64,000 nt of DNA. It comes from Gilvimarinus sp. DA14. Lineage in GTDB: Bacteria > Pseudomonadota > Gammaproteobacteria > Pseudomonadales > Cellvibrionaceae. The DNA is taken from contig NZ_CP100350.1 of assembly GCF_024204685.1 (NCBI RefSeq), forward strand, positions 2,644,501 to 2,708,500, written 5' to 3'. How positions within the stretch are numbered: position 1 is the stretch's first letter; the number at the start of each line of letters is the position of its first letter. Positions 9,509-18,350 of the stretch are shown here, piece by piece. Made by a program: the position numbers and the translations under genes. A model generated the notes under the pieces. That model made no database searches. It worked only from the letters and a program-made list of their open reading frames with translations, and had not been told where the DNA came from.

Positions 9509-9753
9509 GTGTTTACAGTACTACGCCCCGGTTTCTCGCCGGGGCCGTCTGCCCGCGCTGCGAAGCGCTGGATCGGATTAAGGTGTTCAGCAAAGACGGT
9601 AAAGACTTTCGGGAGTGTGTCTCGTGTGGATTTTTGGACGAGCTGCATTTTCCCGCCAACAGCCGCGAGCTACCCACTCGGGTGAATCAGACGCAAGCGC
9701 AAAGCGGTGAAGATGTGGTTAAGATTCTGCCGTTAGACTCGCAAGATAAATAA
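9505..9753 (+). CDS. yheV: YheV-family putative metal-binding protein (DUF2387)
   Basis: An 82-residue protein with two paired cysteine motifs, VCPRCEAL and CVSCGFLDE, spaced like a zinc ribbon. The start RFLAGAVCPRC resembles E. coli YheV (KRFIAGAKCPAC). It begins with GTG in a GTGA overlap with the prlC stop, so it is translationally coupled. The prlC-yheV type pairing is seen in other gammaproteobacteria. The function is unknown; metal binding is predicted only from the cysteines. Confidence 0.85.
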   Translation: MSVYSTTPRFLAGAVCPRCEALDRIKVFSKDGKDFRECVSCGFLDELHFPANSRELPTRVNQTQAQSGEDVVKILPLDSQDK

Positions 9754-9768
9754 GCGAAAAGCTTGGTT

Positions 9769-10488
9769 TTAGCGCTCAAAGTTCAGAAAAATCGCGCGGT
9801 CTGCCGCCAGGCAAGGCCAGCGCGATAGCTCTACCGACCAGCCCTGTTCACGGTGCTTGGTAAAAAACCGCTCAAAGGCTTCGCCCTTAAAGTTGTACTC
9901 GGTCAGTAGTAAATCGGCCGAGAACAGCACGGCCTGATCCAGCTCATTGGCGAAGGGCTCGCCGATTAATTCGTGGGCAATCAGGTTGGCGCGGGTCATA
10001 TCCATGGGTACCAGTGGGGCGCCGCACAACCCGATAAAACGGTCGTTCATCTCTTCCAACAGACGATGGGCGAGATAGGCCTCGTCCAACAAAGACTCCA
10101 TCGCGCTGTGGCCTTTCAGCAAATCCGGCGGGTGTAAAAAGTAGTCCACGGCAATATTAAGCAGCGGCTCAACGCCCTCGGTAATGCCGGCTTCACTGGC
10201 GATGGAGTAAATTGCCTCGATAAAGTCAGGCACATGCTCGATATAACGCACCACAAAGTCGGCCAGCAACAACGGTGCAGTATCCGCTGCCAAGTGAATA
10301 GAGCTGTGCAAATGATGGCTGCGCAGGTGCAATCGGTCTACCAGTGATACGGTTTCACCATCAGCTTGCGCGGCGCTGTCAATCAGGTGGCGAATGGCGT
10401 CTATACGGTCGACAAAAGGTGTAGGTTCGGAGGTGGCCGGGGTCACAATAATCTCTGTAAAACGTTTGTTGTTAACCCGTAACTGCAT
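9769..10488 (-). CDS. Conserved hypothetical protein
   Basis: A 239-residue soluble, mostly helical, acidic protein that I do not recognise. The ATG at 10488 has AAGGTAGG upstream on the minus strand; a longer open frame to 10572 lacks such a site. A histidine-rich stretch (HLRSHHLHSSIHLAAD) lies near residue 75, and the C-terminus ends LAADRAIFLNFER. No signal peptide or membrane helix is seen. It lies convergent to yheV and downstream of a MATE pump on the same strand, with about 120 bases between; no clear functional link follows. Confidence 0.75.
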   Translation of the reverse strand: MQLRVNNKRFTEIIVTPATSEPTPFVDRIDAIRHLIDSAAQADGETVSLVDRLHLRSHHLHSSIHLAADTAPLLLADFVVRYIEHVPDFIEAIYSIASEAGITEGVEPLLNIAVDYFLHPPDLLKGHSAMESLLDEAYLAHRLLEEMNDRFIGLCGAPLVPMDMTRANLIAHELIGEPFANELDQAVLFSADLLLTEYNFKGEAFERFFTKHREQGWSVELSRWPCLAADRAIFLNFER

Positions 10489-10607
10489 AGACCTACCTTG
10501 GATAAAACGGGATTGAATCGGGCCATCAGACCCTGACCTTCTAAAAAATAATATAAAAGCGCAGCAATGCAAGCGAATGCCACCCGGAAAATTGTAAAGA
10601 CGGGCTT

Positions 10608-11966
10608 TTAAGCCATCGGCCGAGCGCGCAGGTACCGTCTGAATACCCAGGCCATTGCCAGGCTGCGTGATAAGTTAAAACCGCAAAATGCCAGCCATAA
10701 GCCGGTGTTCCCCAACTCTTGGCTGCCATACCACAGCGGAAAAAACACCGCCAACATACAGCCCAGCATGGTGTATTGCATGGCTCGGGTGAGCCCCGCG
10801 CCGAGAAATATACCGTCTAGCTGGTAGGCCCAAATGGTCAACAGAGGCAGGGCGATTATCCAGATAAACTGGCGCGATGCCTCCAACAGCACCGGCTCAA
10901 TGGCGGTAAACAAATTCAGCCAGAGGGGTTTGCCCAGGGCAAACACCAGGCTGATCCCCAGCGCTGTGGCCAGTGCCATCGAGGTGGTGGCGCCGCAAAC
11001 GCGCAAAAACTCGGCGCGATTTCTCTCTCCGGTGGCCTTGCCGCACAGGGCTTCAGCGGCGTGGGCGAAGCCGTCCAGCGCATGGGATGTCAGCATCAGC
11101 AGTTGCAGCAAAATGGCATTGGCTGCGACCACATGGGTCCCGGCACGGGCGCCCTGGGCGGTAAAGAAGGTAAACACCCCAAGCAGACAGGCGGTGCGTA
11201 CAAACAGGTGGCGATTAACCGTTAACAGGGGCAGATAAGCGTGTAACTGGCCCAGTTTTGCCAATTGCTGTCGCAACTGCGCCACCCCGGGTAAGCGTCG
11301 TAATTTGTGAGCCAGTAGTATCAGGCCCAGCAGGGTTGCCGAGTACTCAGCGCAAACACTGGCCCAGGCCGCGCCATCGCTGTTGAGCCCCAGGCCGAGA
11401 ATCAGTATTAAATCCAAAAAAATGTTCAGGCCGTTGGTAAATACCAGAATAAGCAGCGGGCGGCGGGTGTCCTGCTGGCCGATAAACCAGCCAATCAAGG
11501 TGTAATTAACCAGGGTGGCAGGCGCACTGAGCAGGCGAATTTGGCAGTAGCTAGCGGCCAGTGGCGCCACATCGGGGGCGGGTGCCATCAGGCTGATAGC
11601 GAAGGGAATTAGCCATTGGCCGAGTCCGATCACCAGTGCCGCCAACAGTAATGCCAATACCGCCGAGCGCAGCCACAGGACAAAAGACTCATCAAAGTCG
11701 CGGCTGCCCACGGCGCGCGATACTAAACTGGTGGTGCCCATGCGCAAAAAGCCCAGGGACCAAAACAGCATAGTGATAATGCTGCTGCCGACTGCCACGG
11801 CCCCCAAGTACCTGGCCTCGGGCAGGTGGCCGAGAATGGCGGTGTCCACCGCGCCCAACAAAGGCACCGATAAATTGCTCAGTAAAATGGGCCACACCAG
11901 CGGCCAGACACCGCGGTGGTAGTGCTGCCAGCGGTGAATGCTTGTGGCGTTGATCAGAGTTTTCAT
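10608..11966 (-). CDS. MATE family efflux protein, DinF subfamily
   Basis: A 452-residue inner-membrane protein with about twelve hydrophobic segments. The opening WPILLSNLSVPLLGAVDTAILGHL and GTTSLVSRAVG match the DinF branch of the MATE family, which exports cationic or organic compounds in exchange for Na+ or H+. The loop MLTSHALDGFAHAAEALCG is typical of DinF-like proteins. The minus-strand start lies just right of a spacer shared with the divergent cytochrome oxidase operon. A second, NorM-like MATE protein is encoded at 48220-49569; the two belong to different subfamilies. Confidence 0.9.
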   Translation of the reverse strand: MKTLINATSIHRWQHYHRGVWPLVWPILLSNLSVPLLGAVDTAILGHLPEARYLGAVAVGSSIITMLFWSLGFLRMGTTSLVSRAVGSRDFDESFVLWLRSAVLALLLAALVIGLGQWLIPFAISLMAPAPDVAPLAASYCQIRLLSAPATLVNYTLIGWFIGQQDTRRPLLILVFTNGLNIFLDLILILGLGLNSDGAAWASVCAEYSATLLGLILLAHKLRRLPGVAQLRQQLAKLGQLHAYLPLLTVNRHLFVRTACLLGVFTFFTAQGARAGTHVVAANAILLQLLMLTSHALDGFAHAAEALCGKATGERNRAEFLRVCGATTSMALATALGISLVFALGKPLWLNLFTAIEPVLLEASRQFIWIIALPLLTIWAYQLDGIFLGAGLTRAMQYTMLGCMLAVFFPLWYGSQELGNTGLWLAFCGFNLSRSLAMAWVFRRYLRARPMA

Positions 11967-12301
11967 TGTGCAATTTGTCTGGCTAGTGAACGAATTGGCG
12001 ATAAATTGTTTGACTTTTTTGCTGCCCTATGGCCACATTATCGCCTGTAGTTGCGACGATTTGCCGCAGTTTATTTGTCGTACCCTTCCGCTTTTTTCGC
12101 CGGTACTAATAAACTCACAAAGCGAATCCCACTCGTTGTAACAAAGTGGCGATACCTTTGCGCGGGTGTTTTGTGGCGGTAATTTGGCGGCACAGTAAGT
12201 GCGATGGCATTTCGACGCAACAAAAAATAAAGGTGAGCCAGAAGGTATCGTGCTCTTCCTAACAATAATCATAACGAAACCATTTACGGAGAAGATGGGC
12301 A
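11967..12301. other. Divergent intergenic spacer between MATE pump and cytochrome oxidase operon
   Basis: 335 bases with no convincing gene. It must hold the promoters for dinF-like (minus) and coxB (plus). A TTGACT hexamer lies at 12010-12015 but no good -10 partner was found at the right spacing. The last 20 bases before coxB contain GGAGAAGATGGGCA, which gives the GGAG ribosome-binding site. Confidence 0.5.
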
Positions 12302-13444
12302 ATGTTGAAAGCAGCAGGTGGGCTCTGTGCCCGTGTGCTCGGTTTCGCAGTGCTGCTGATGAGCCACGTAGCTCTGGCAGACGAAACTGAGTCGTTGAAG
12401 TTCAATATGACCCGGGGGGTGACGCCGGTCAGTCAAGACATCCACGGCCTGCATATGCAGATGTTCTGGTGGTGTGTTGGTATCGGGGTCGTGGTGTTTG
12501 GAGTCATGTTTGTCAGCATGTTCCTGCACAGAAAATCCCGCGGCGTTAAACCGGCCAACTTTCACGAGAGCACTTGGCTCGAGTTAACCTGGACCGCCAT
12601 CCCGATTTTAATCCTGGTGCTGATGGGCATCCCCGCCTCCAAATCCCTTATTAATTTGTACGACACCCGCGAATCCGAAGTCGATGTATTAATTACCGGC
12701 TACCAGTGGCGCTGGAAGTACGAAATTCTGGGCGAGGATGTAAGCTTCTTCAGTAACCTCTCTACTCCGCGCGATGAAATTGAAGGCTTCGCCGAGAAAA
12801 ACCCCAATTACCTGTTGGAAGTGGATGAACCCCTGGTGCTGCCAGTGGGCAAAAAAATCCGCTTTATCGTCACCGCCAACGATGTGATTCACAACTGGTG
12901 GGTACCCGACTTCGGCGTTAAGCGCGACGCCATCCCCGGTTTTACTAACGACTCCTGGGCAATTATTGAAGAGCCCGGCACCTACCGGGGCCAGTGCGCC
13001 GAGCTGTGCGGTAAAGACCACGGCTTTATGCCCATTGTGGTGGAGGCCAAAACCCAAGAGGAATACCGCGCCTGGCTGGACGAGAAAAAAGCCGCCGCCG
13101 CCGCGCTTGCCGAGTTGACTGAAAAAACCTTTACCTTTGACGAGCTCTACGCCCAGGGTGAAGAGGTTTACAACCGCTCCTGCGCCGCCTGTCACCAGGC
13201 CAATGGTGAGGGCCTACCGGGCACCTTCCCCAGCCTGAAAGAGGGCATTGCGGTCGGCCCCATTCAAGATCACATAGACGTAGTGGTAAACGGCGTGCCC
13301 GGAACCGCTATGCAGGCATTTGGTGAGCAATTGTCTGAAGTCGATATCGCCGCCGTGGTTACCTACGAGCGCAACGCTTGGGGTAACAACATGGGCGATT
13401 TGGCTCAACCGCTCGATATTTATAACCATAAACAGGGCAAATAA
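12302..13444 (+). CDS. coxB: Cytochrome c oxidase subunit II with C-terminal cytochrome c domain
   Basis: A 380-residue subunit of an aa3-type haem-copper oxidase. A signal peptide is followed by two membrane helices, then the periplasmic cupredoxin domain. The CuA site is intact: Cys232, Cys236, His240 and Met243 in QCAELCGKDHGFM, with the earlier histidine in VIHNWWVPDFG. A fused class I cytochrome c follows, with CAACH at 294-298 and a likely Met axial ligand in GTAMQAFG. It opens the cox operon, 11 bases before coxA. The extra haem domain makes this a caa3-like arrangement. Confidence 0.96.
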   Translation: MLKAAGGLCARVLGFAVLLMSHVALADETESLKFNMTRGVTPVSQDIHGLHMQMFWWCVGIGVVVFGVMFVSMFLHRKSRGVKPANFHESTWLELTWTAIPILILVLMGIPASKSLINLYDTRESEVDVLITGYQWRWKYEILGEDVSFFSNLSTPRDEIEGFAEKNPNYLLEVDEPLVLPVGKKIRFIVTANDVIHNWWVPDFGVKRDAIPGFTNDSWAIIEEPGTYRGQCAELCGKDHGFMPIVVEAKTQEEYRAWLDEKKAAAAALAELTEKTFTFDELYAQGEEVYNRSCAACHQANGEGLPGTFPSLKEGIAVGPIQDHIDVVVNGVPGTAMQAFGEQLSEVDIAAVVTYERNAWGNNMGDLAQPLDIYNHKQGK

Positions 13445-13455
13445 GGAGGTAGACA

Positions 13456-15006
13456 ATGGCTCACGGTCCCGCAAAAGGCATTACGCGCTGGTTGTATACC
13501 ACCAACCACAAAGATATTGGCAGCATGTATCTGTGGTTTAGTTTTGCCATGTTTTTTCTGGGCGGTATTTTCGCCCTGGTGATTCGCGCCGAGTTGTTCC
13601 AGCCCGGCCTGCAAATCGTTGACCCCAACTTTTTTAACCAGATGACCACCATGCACGGTTTGGTGATGGTGTTCGGTGCGGTTATGCCCGCGTTTGTGGG
13701 CCTGGCAAACTGGATGATTCCCATGCAGATAGGCGCGCCCGATATGGCACTGCCGCGCATGAATAACTGGAGTTTCTGGATTCTGCCGTTTGCGTTTGCA
13801 ATGCTCTCGTCCACGCTGTTTATGGACGGTGGAGCCCCCAACTTTGGTTGGACCTTCTACGCACCGCTTTCAACCACCTACGCACCGCCGTCGGTGACTT
13901 TCTTTATTTTCGCCATCCACATTATGGGTGCCAGCTCGATTATGGGTGCGATTAATATCATCGCCACCATCGTCAATATGCGCGCCCCCGGCATGACCTA
14001 CATGAAAATGCCGCTGTTCGTCTGGACCTGGTTAATTACCGCCTTCTTGCTGATTGCGGTTATGCCAGTACTGGCGGGTGTGGTCACCATGATGCTGATG
14101 GACATTCATTTTGGCACCAGCTTCTTCGATGCCGCCGGTGGCGGTGACCCGGTACTGTTCCAGCATGTGTTCTGGTTCTTCGGTCACCCCGAGGTGTACA
14201 TCATGATTCTGCCGGCCTTTGGTATTGTTTCGGCGATCATTCCCACCTTTGCGCGCAAACCGCTGTTTGGCTACGCGTCTATGGTGTACGCCACTGCCGC
14301 CATTGCCTTTTTAAGCTTTGTGGTCTGGGCGCACCATATGTTTACCGTGGGCCTGCCCATTGCCGGTGAGCTGTTCTTTATGTGGGCCACCATGCTGATC
14401 GCCGTGCCCACAGGGGTAAAAGTGTTCAACTGGGTCGCAACCATGTTCAAAGGTGCCATGACCTTTGAAACCCCCATGTTGTTCTCCATTGCCTTTGTGA
14501 TTTTGTTCACCATCGGCGGTTTCTCGGGCCTGATGCTCGCCATCGCCCCGGCGGACTTCCAGTATCACGACACCTACTTTGTGGTGGCGCACTTCCACTA
14601 TGTGCTGGTGCCCGGTGCGATTTTCTCGATCACCGCGGGCGTGTACTACTGGCTGCCCAAGTGGTGCGGCAATATGTACAACGAGACCATGGGCAAGCTG
14701 CACTTCTGGCTGGCGTTTATCGGCCTTAACGTGACTTTCTTCCCCATGCACTTTTCGGGCTTGGCCGGTATGCCCCGTCGTATCCCCGACTACAACATGA
14801 TGTTCGCCGACTGGAATATGATTTCCTCGGTGGGCGCCTTCTTGTTCGGTGCGGCGCAGGTACTGTTTTTGTACAACGTGATCGCCACCATTATCGGCGG
14901 CAAAAAAGCCACCGACGAAGTGTGGGAAAACCCCGAAGGCTTGGAGTGGACGGTACCCTCACCGGCGCCTTACCACACCTTTGAAACGCCTCCGGAGTAC
15001 AAGTAA
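13456..15006 (+). CDS. coxA: Cytochrome c oxidase subunit I
   Basis: A 516-residue, twelve-helix catalytic subunit holding haem a, haem a3 and CuB. The CuB His and the cross-linked Tyr lie in GHPEVYIMILPAFG (HPEVY at 244-248), the His pair in WAHHMFTVG, and the two haem ligands in FVVAHFHYVLVPG. The ATG has one of the strongest ribosome-binding sites in the window, AAGGAGGT. The motifs expected for proton pathways of the A family are kept, including FGHPEVYI. Electrons arrive from the CuA site of the preceding gene product. Confidence 0.97.
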   Translation: MAHGPAKGITRWLYTTNHKDIGSMYLWFSFAMFFLGGIFALVIRAELFQPGLQIVDPNFFNQMTTMHGLVMVFGAVMPAFVGLANWMIPMQIGAPDMALPRMNNWSFWILPFAFAMLSSTLFMDGGAPNFGWTFYAPLSTTYAPPSVTFFIFAIHIMGASSIMGAINIIATIVNMRAPGMTYMKMPLFVWTWLITAFLLIAVMPVLAGVVTMMLMDIHFGTSFFDAAGGGDPVLFQHVFWFFGHPEVYIMILPAFGIVSAIIPTFARKPLFGYASMVYATAAIAFLSFVVWAHHMFTVGLPIAGELFFMWATMLIAVPTGVKVFNWVATMFKGAMTFETPMLFSIAFVILFTIGGFSGLMLAIAPADFQYHDTYFVVAHFHYVLVPGAIFSITAGVYYWLPKWCGNMYNETMGKLHFWLAFIGLNVTFFPMHFSGLAGMPRRIPDYNMMFADWNMISSVGAFLFGAAQVLFLYNVIATIIGGKKATDEVWENPEGLEWTVPSPAPYHTFETPPEYK

Positions 15007-15038
15007 GCATCGGTGAGCGGGCGGTATAGAGAGCGAAC

Positions 15039-15614
15039 ATGAAGTGGTTGCCGGAAAACCCCAACACACGATTAACGGTAAAGTTAACCGCCATCGTGAG
15101 TTTCATGTTCGTCTTTGCGATTTTTATTATGCCGCCGCTGTACGATGCGTTTTGTGAAATAACCGGGTTAAACGGCAAAACCGGCACCAAGTACGAAGCG
15201 GTGGAGGCAGTCGTCGACACCAGCCGAGAAATTAAAGTGCAGTTTGTCGCCACCAATAACGAGGGTATGCCCTGGCAGTTTGGCCCCGAGGTAAAAACCG
15301 TAACGGTTCATCCGGGCGAGCAAACGCGGATTAATTACCGGGTTAAGAACACCACCGGTAAAGATATGATCGGCCAGGCGATTCCCTCGCTAACGCCCTA
15401 CAAGGCAAGCAGTTACTTTCACAAAACCGAATGTTTTTGTTTTAACCAACAGGCGCTGTTGGCGGGCACCGAGGCAGAGCTGCCGATGTACTTTATCATC
15501 GACCAGGATCTGCCCGAGTACATCAAAACGGTAACGCTCAGCTATACCTTGTTTGATGTCACCGACCGCTTCAGCAAAGACGAGTTGTTAAGCATGGTCG
15601 TTACCGACCAATAA
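15039..15614 (+). CDS. ctaG: Cytochrome c oxidase assembly protein CtaG/Cox11
   Basis: A 191-residue copper chaperone that delivers copper to the CuB site of subunit I. One N-terminal membrane helix (about residues 15-35) anchors a periplasmic immunoglobulin-like domain. The copper-binding pair is Cys132 and Cys134 in TECFCFNQQ. It lies between coxA and coxC, the usual gammaproteobacterial order. Confidence 0.95.
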   Translation: MKWLPENPNTRLTVKLTAIVSFMFVFAIFIMPPLYDAFCEITGLNGKTGTKYEAVEAVVDTSREIKVQFVATNNEGMPWQFGPEVKTVTVHPGEQTRINYRVKNTTGKDMIGQAIPSLTPYKASSYFHKTECFCFNQQALLAGTEAELPMYFIIDQDLPEYIKTVTLSYTLFDVTDRFSKDELLSMVVTDQ

Positions 15615-15657
15615 CATTAACCGCAGAACAATAACATTTTGCGCGGGGAGTAGAATT

Positions 15658-16569
15658 ATGAGTGGAGGAACCTACTACGTACCGGAACAGAGCAAGCTGC
15701 CAATTTTTGCCAGCTTTGGTTTGTTTTTAACGGTATTTGGTGCAGCCAATTGGATGAATGGCAATTCGTCTGGCCCCTGGCTGTTTTTTGCCGGCGGCTT
15801 AACCTTTGCCGCGGTGCTGTGGAACTGGTTCAGCATTGTCATCAGCGAAAATATGGCGGGGCTTAACAGCCCGCAGTTAAAGCGCTCCTACGTGATTGGT
15901 ATGGGCTGGTTTATTTTCTCTGAGGTCATGTTCTTTGCCGCCTTCTTCGGTGCACTGTTTTATATTCGCGCTTTGGCACTGCCCTGGCTGGCGGGCGAGG
16001 GTGACGGCGTAGACAACGTTTTACTGTGGCCGGGCTTTGCCAACGAATGGCCGCTAATGACCACGCCGGATATGGCCGCCAATGCCGAGAACGCGATTAA
16101 AGTGGGCCCCGAAGCCGCCATGAGCTGGCCGGGCTTTGGCGGGCTGTTTAGCTGGCTGCCGTTTTGGAATACCGTGGTGCTGTTAAGCTCGAGTGTCACC
16201 GTGCACTTTGCTCACACCGCCATCAAAAACAACAACCGCAAACAGTTCAACATTATGTTGGGCGTGACCGTGCTGCTGGGCTTTATCTTTTTGTTCCTGC
16301 AGGCCGAAGAATATATTCACGCCTACCAAGAGCTGGGCCTGACGTTGCAGTCCGGTATTTACGGTACCACCTTCTTTATGCTCACAGGGTTCCACGGTGC
16401 CCACGTGACCATGGGTACCATTATGCTGCTGGTGATGTGGCTGCGCTCGGTGCTAAAAGGTCACTTTAAACCCGACGATAACTTCGGCTTTGAAGCGGCC
16501 AGTTGGTACTGGCACTTTGTGGATGTGGTCTGGGTAGGTCTGTTCTTTGTGGTGTATGTATTTGGTTAA
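15658..16569 (+). CDS. coxC: Cytochrome c oxidase subunit III
   Basis: A 303-residue membrane subunit with seven predicted helices. Signatures include GWFIFSEVMFFAAFFGALFY, the glutamate-containing LFLQAEEYIHAY and the ending ASWYWHFVDVVWVGLFFVVY. A Gly/Ala-rich insertion of about 50 residues around positions 110-165 lies between helices, as in many gammaproteobacterial CoxC. RBS GGGGAG precedes the ATG. Subunit III stabilises the catalytic core during turnover. It is followed by a strong inverted repeat. Confidence 0.96.
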   Translation: MSGGTYYVPEQSKLPIFASFGLFLTVFGAANWMNGNSSGPWLFFAGGLTFAAVLWNWFSIVISENMAGLNSPQLKRSYVIGMGWFIFSEVMFFAAFFGALFYIRALALPWLAGEGDGVDNVLLWPGFANEWPLMTTPDMAANAENAIKVGPEAAMSWPGFGGLFSWLPFWNTVVLLSSSVTVHFAHTAIKNNNRKQFNIMLGVTVLLGFIFLFLQAEEYIHAYQELGLTLQSGIYGTTFFMLTGFHGAHVTMGTIMLLVMWLRSVLKGHFKPDDNFGFEAASWYWHFVDVVWVGLFFVVYVFG

Positions 16570-16575
16570 CGCTTT

Positions 16576-16625
16576 TACCCTGGGCCGAGAATAAGCTTGG
16601 CCCAGGGTAGTGCAGCCAGCACTAC
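16576..16625. terminator. Two inverted repeats between convergent coxC and DUF2909 gene
   Basis: An 11-bp perfect stem TACCCTGGGCC/GGCCCAGGGTA (16576-16586 with 16599-16609) is followed by a second hairpin GTAGTGC/GCACTAC (16607-16613 with 16619-16625). They lie between convergent genes and could end transcription both ways, though neither carries a long T tract on the plus strand. Confidence 0.55.
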
Positions 16626-16633
16626 AAAGAGTT

Positions 16634-16861
16634 TTAGCGCAGGTGCTGATCCCAGGGCGCGGTGTCGGTCAGAATACCACTGTAAAAACCGTAACCCACA
16701 CAAATCATCATCAAAATAGCGAGGGTAATACGAATGCCCAGCGCGTAAAGCGTTCGCTTAGTGCCGGGTACACCGGCATCGCGCAGTAAATAATTTAATC
16801 CGGCGGTCAGGCTTAAGACCACGCCGATAAACAGAATTAAGATAATAATTTTAAGCCACAT
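16634..16861 (-). CDS. DUF2909 twin-helix membrane protein
   Basis: A 75-residue protein with two transmembrane helices (about 5-24 and 43-62) joined by a basic loop, DAGVPGTKRTLYALGIR, characteristic of DUF2909. Homologues sit next to cytochrome oxidase genes in pseudomonads and relatives, and a role in oxidase assembly or stability has been supposed but not shown to my knowledge. It is on the opposite strand inside the cox region, back-to-back with the SURF1 gene. Confidence 0.8.
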   Translation of the reverse strand: MWLKIIILILFIGVVLSLTAGLNYLLRDAGVPGTKRTLYALGIRITLAILMMICVGYGFYSGILTDTAPWDQHLR

Positions 16862-16978
16862 AGTGAACCCTGATTATTAGAATACGAATGGATACACAGC
16901 GATACTAACGCAAAGCCAGATAACTCTAAATGCTTGTTGGCTAAATGAGTTATCAACGATGTAAAGGCAGCCCAAACC

Positions 16979-17719
16979 GTGACACCCCGAGGTAAACCCA
17001 CTTTACGCTTTATGCCCAATACCTGGATTTTGGTGCTGTCACTGGTATTTTTGCCGCTGTTAATCGGCCTGGGCGTATGGCAATTAAGCCGCGCCGATGA
17101 AAAGCGAGACTTAGAGGCGCAGCTGGCGCAAAGGCAAACCGCAGCGCCGGTTGCTTTGCAAAGCCTAAAAAACCCTGCGGCCTACACGCGTATTATCGCT
17201 CGGGGCCGGTTTGATTCGGACCACACCTGGCTGTTGGATAATCGCCAGCGCGATGGCAAACCGGGTTACGAAGTGGTGCAGCCCTTTGTGCTGGACAGTG
17301 GTGAAAGAATGTTGGTCAATCGCGGCTGGTTGCCCGCCCCGGCCCGACGCGAACAGTTGCCAGAAATAAACAATATAGTGGGCGATACCACCATTTTTGC
17401 CGAGGTGGCTTACCCCAGTAATCACCCCATGCTATCGGCGCAAAGCGGCAATAAAAACTGGCCCAAGGTGATCACCCAAGTTGTGCCCTCGGTAATGGCG
17501 CCGTCACTCGATGAGCCGCTAGCGGGTTACTATTTAAAACTGGATGCCGCCAGCACCGGCGCTTTTACGACCGCCTGGCAGCCCATTAATATGAGTTCGG
17601 CCAAGCATACCGGTTATGCGGTACAGTGGTTTGCCATGGCGCTGGCCCTGGTGATTTTAAATGTGTTCGCCAACACCAATGTGGCGCAAGTACTAAAACA
17701 TAAAAAGCACAGGCAGTAG
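16979..17719 (+). CDS. SURF1-family cytochrome oxidase assembly protein
   Basis: A 246-residue protein with the SURF1 layout: a membrane helix near the N-terminus (WILVLSLVFLPLLIGLGVWQ), a periplasmic domain with FDSDHTWLLDNRQRDGKPGY and LVNRGWLP, and a second helix near the C-terminus after HTGYAVQWFAMA. SURF1/Shy1 proteins help insert haem a into subunit I. The GTG start at 16979 has AAAGG upstream; an ATG at 17012 sits nearer the first helix but lacks a good site, so the start is uncertain. Confidence 0.9.
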   Translation: MTPRGKPTLRFMPNTWILVLSLVFLPLLIGLGVWQLSRADEKRDLEAQLAQRQTAAPVALQSLKNPAAYTRIIARGRFDSDHTWLLDNRQRDGKPGYEVVQPFVLDSGERMLVNRGWLPAPARREQLPEINNIVGDTTIFAEVAYPSNHPMLSAQSGNKNWPKVITQVVPSVMAPSLDEPLAGYYLKLDAASTGAFTTAWQPINMSSAKHTGYAVQWFAMALALVILNVFANTNVAQVLKHKKHRQ

Positions 17720-17729
17720 AGAGGTGTGT

Positions 17730-18350
17730 ATGAGCGGGGAAGATAAAGCGCCCAACAAAAGGCGCGGACAAATTCAGGCGTTACTGTTAATGCTGGTGGT
17801 GGCGCTGCCCATGATCGCCGCTTATGTGATTTACCATACGGGTGTGGGCATGCCCGAGGGCACCGTCAATAAAGGCAAGCTGTTGCAGCCACCGCAGCAC
17901 CTGCCAGATTTGCCCCTGCGCTTTGCCGACGGCGGTGCCTGGGACTTTGCCGAACAACCCGTGCGCTGGCGCTATGTGATCCCCGGTAGTGGCAGCTGCG
18001 ACCAGGTGTGCCGCGACAATCTGTACTTGACCCGTCAGGTGCATATTCGTCTGAATGAAAAAGCCCGCCGGGTAGAGCGCTATTACCTGCTGCTGGACGG
18101 CGCCATTGAGCCCCAGTTTGCCGCCTACCTAGAAAAAGAGCACCCCCGCTTGCGCATTGTCGAGGCCCCGCGCGCAGCATTAAACGACGCACTTGCCAAG
18201 ACCAATGAAACGCAGAACCCCGACCGCGCCGGGCGTTACTTTTTGATGGATCAGGAAGGCTACTTAATGATGAGTTACGGCCCCAATACCGATGGCGCCG
18301 ACTTATTAAAAGACGTTAAAAAAATGCTGAAGACATCCTATGAAGAGTAA
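17730..18350 (+). CDS. Membrane-anchored thioredoxin-like protein of the cox cluster
   Basis: A 206-residue protein with one N-terminal membrane helix (about 15-35) and a periplasmic domain carrying CDQVC (Cys90, Cys94), the same CxxxC spacing found in Sco proteins. The C-terminus DQEGYLMMSYG resembles the end of a thioredoxin fold. Such proteins commonly lie between surf1 and ctaA in gammaproteobacteria; a redox or copper-handling role is inferred. The ATG at 17730 with GAGAGG upstream is preferred to a GTG two codons earlier. It overlaps ctaA by 11 bases. Confidence 0.8.
   Translation: MSGEDKAPNKRRGQIQALLLMLVVALPMIAAYVIYHTGVGMPEGTVNKGKLLQPPQHLPDLPLRFADGGAWDFAEQPVRWRYVIPGSGSCDQVCRDNLYLTRQVHIRLNEKARRVERYYLLLDGAIEPQFAAYLEKEHPRLRIVEAPRAALNDALAKTNETQNPDRAGRYFLMDQEGYLMMSYGPNTDGADLLKDVKKMLKTSYEE

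Noticed and set aside
12001-12041. Sigma-70 promoter for the cox operon
   Set aside because: TTGACT at 12010-12015 has no acceptable -10 hexamer at 16-19 bases, so no promoter is called.
14311-14751. Histidine-rich open frame opposite coxA
   Set aside because: It is a shadow of the highly conserved coxA coding sequence with no ribosome-binding site of its own.
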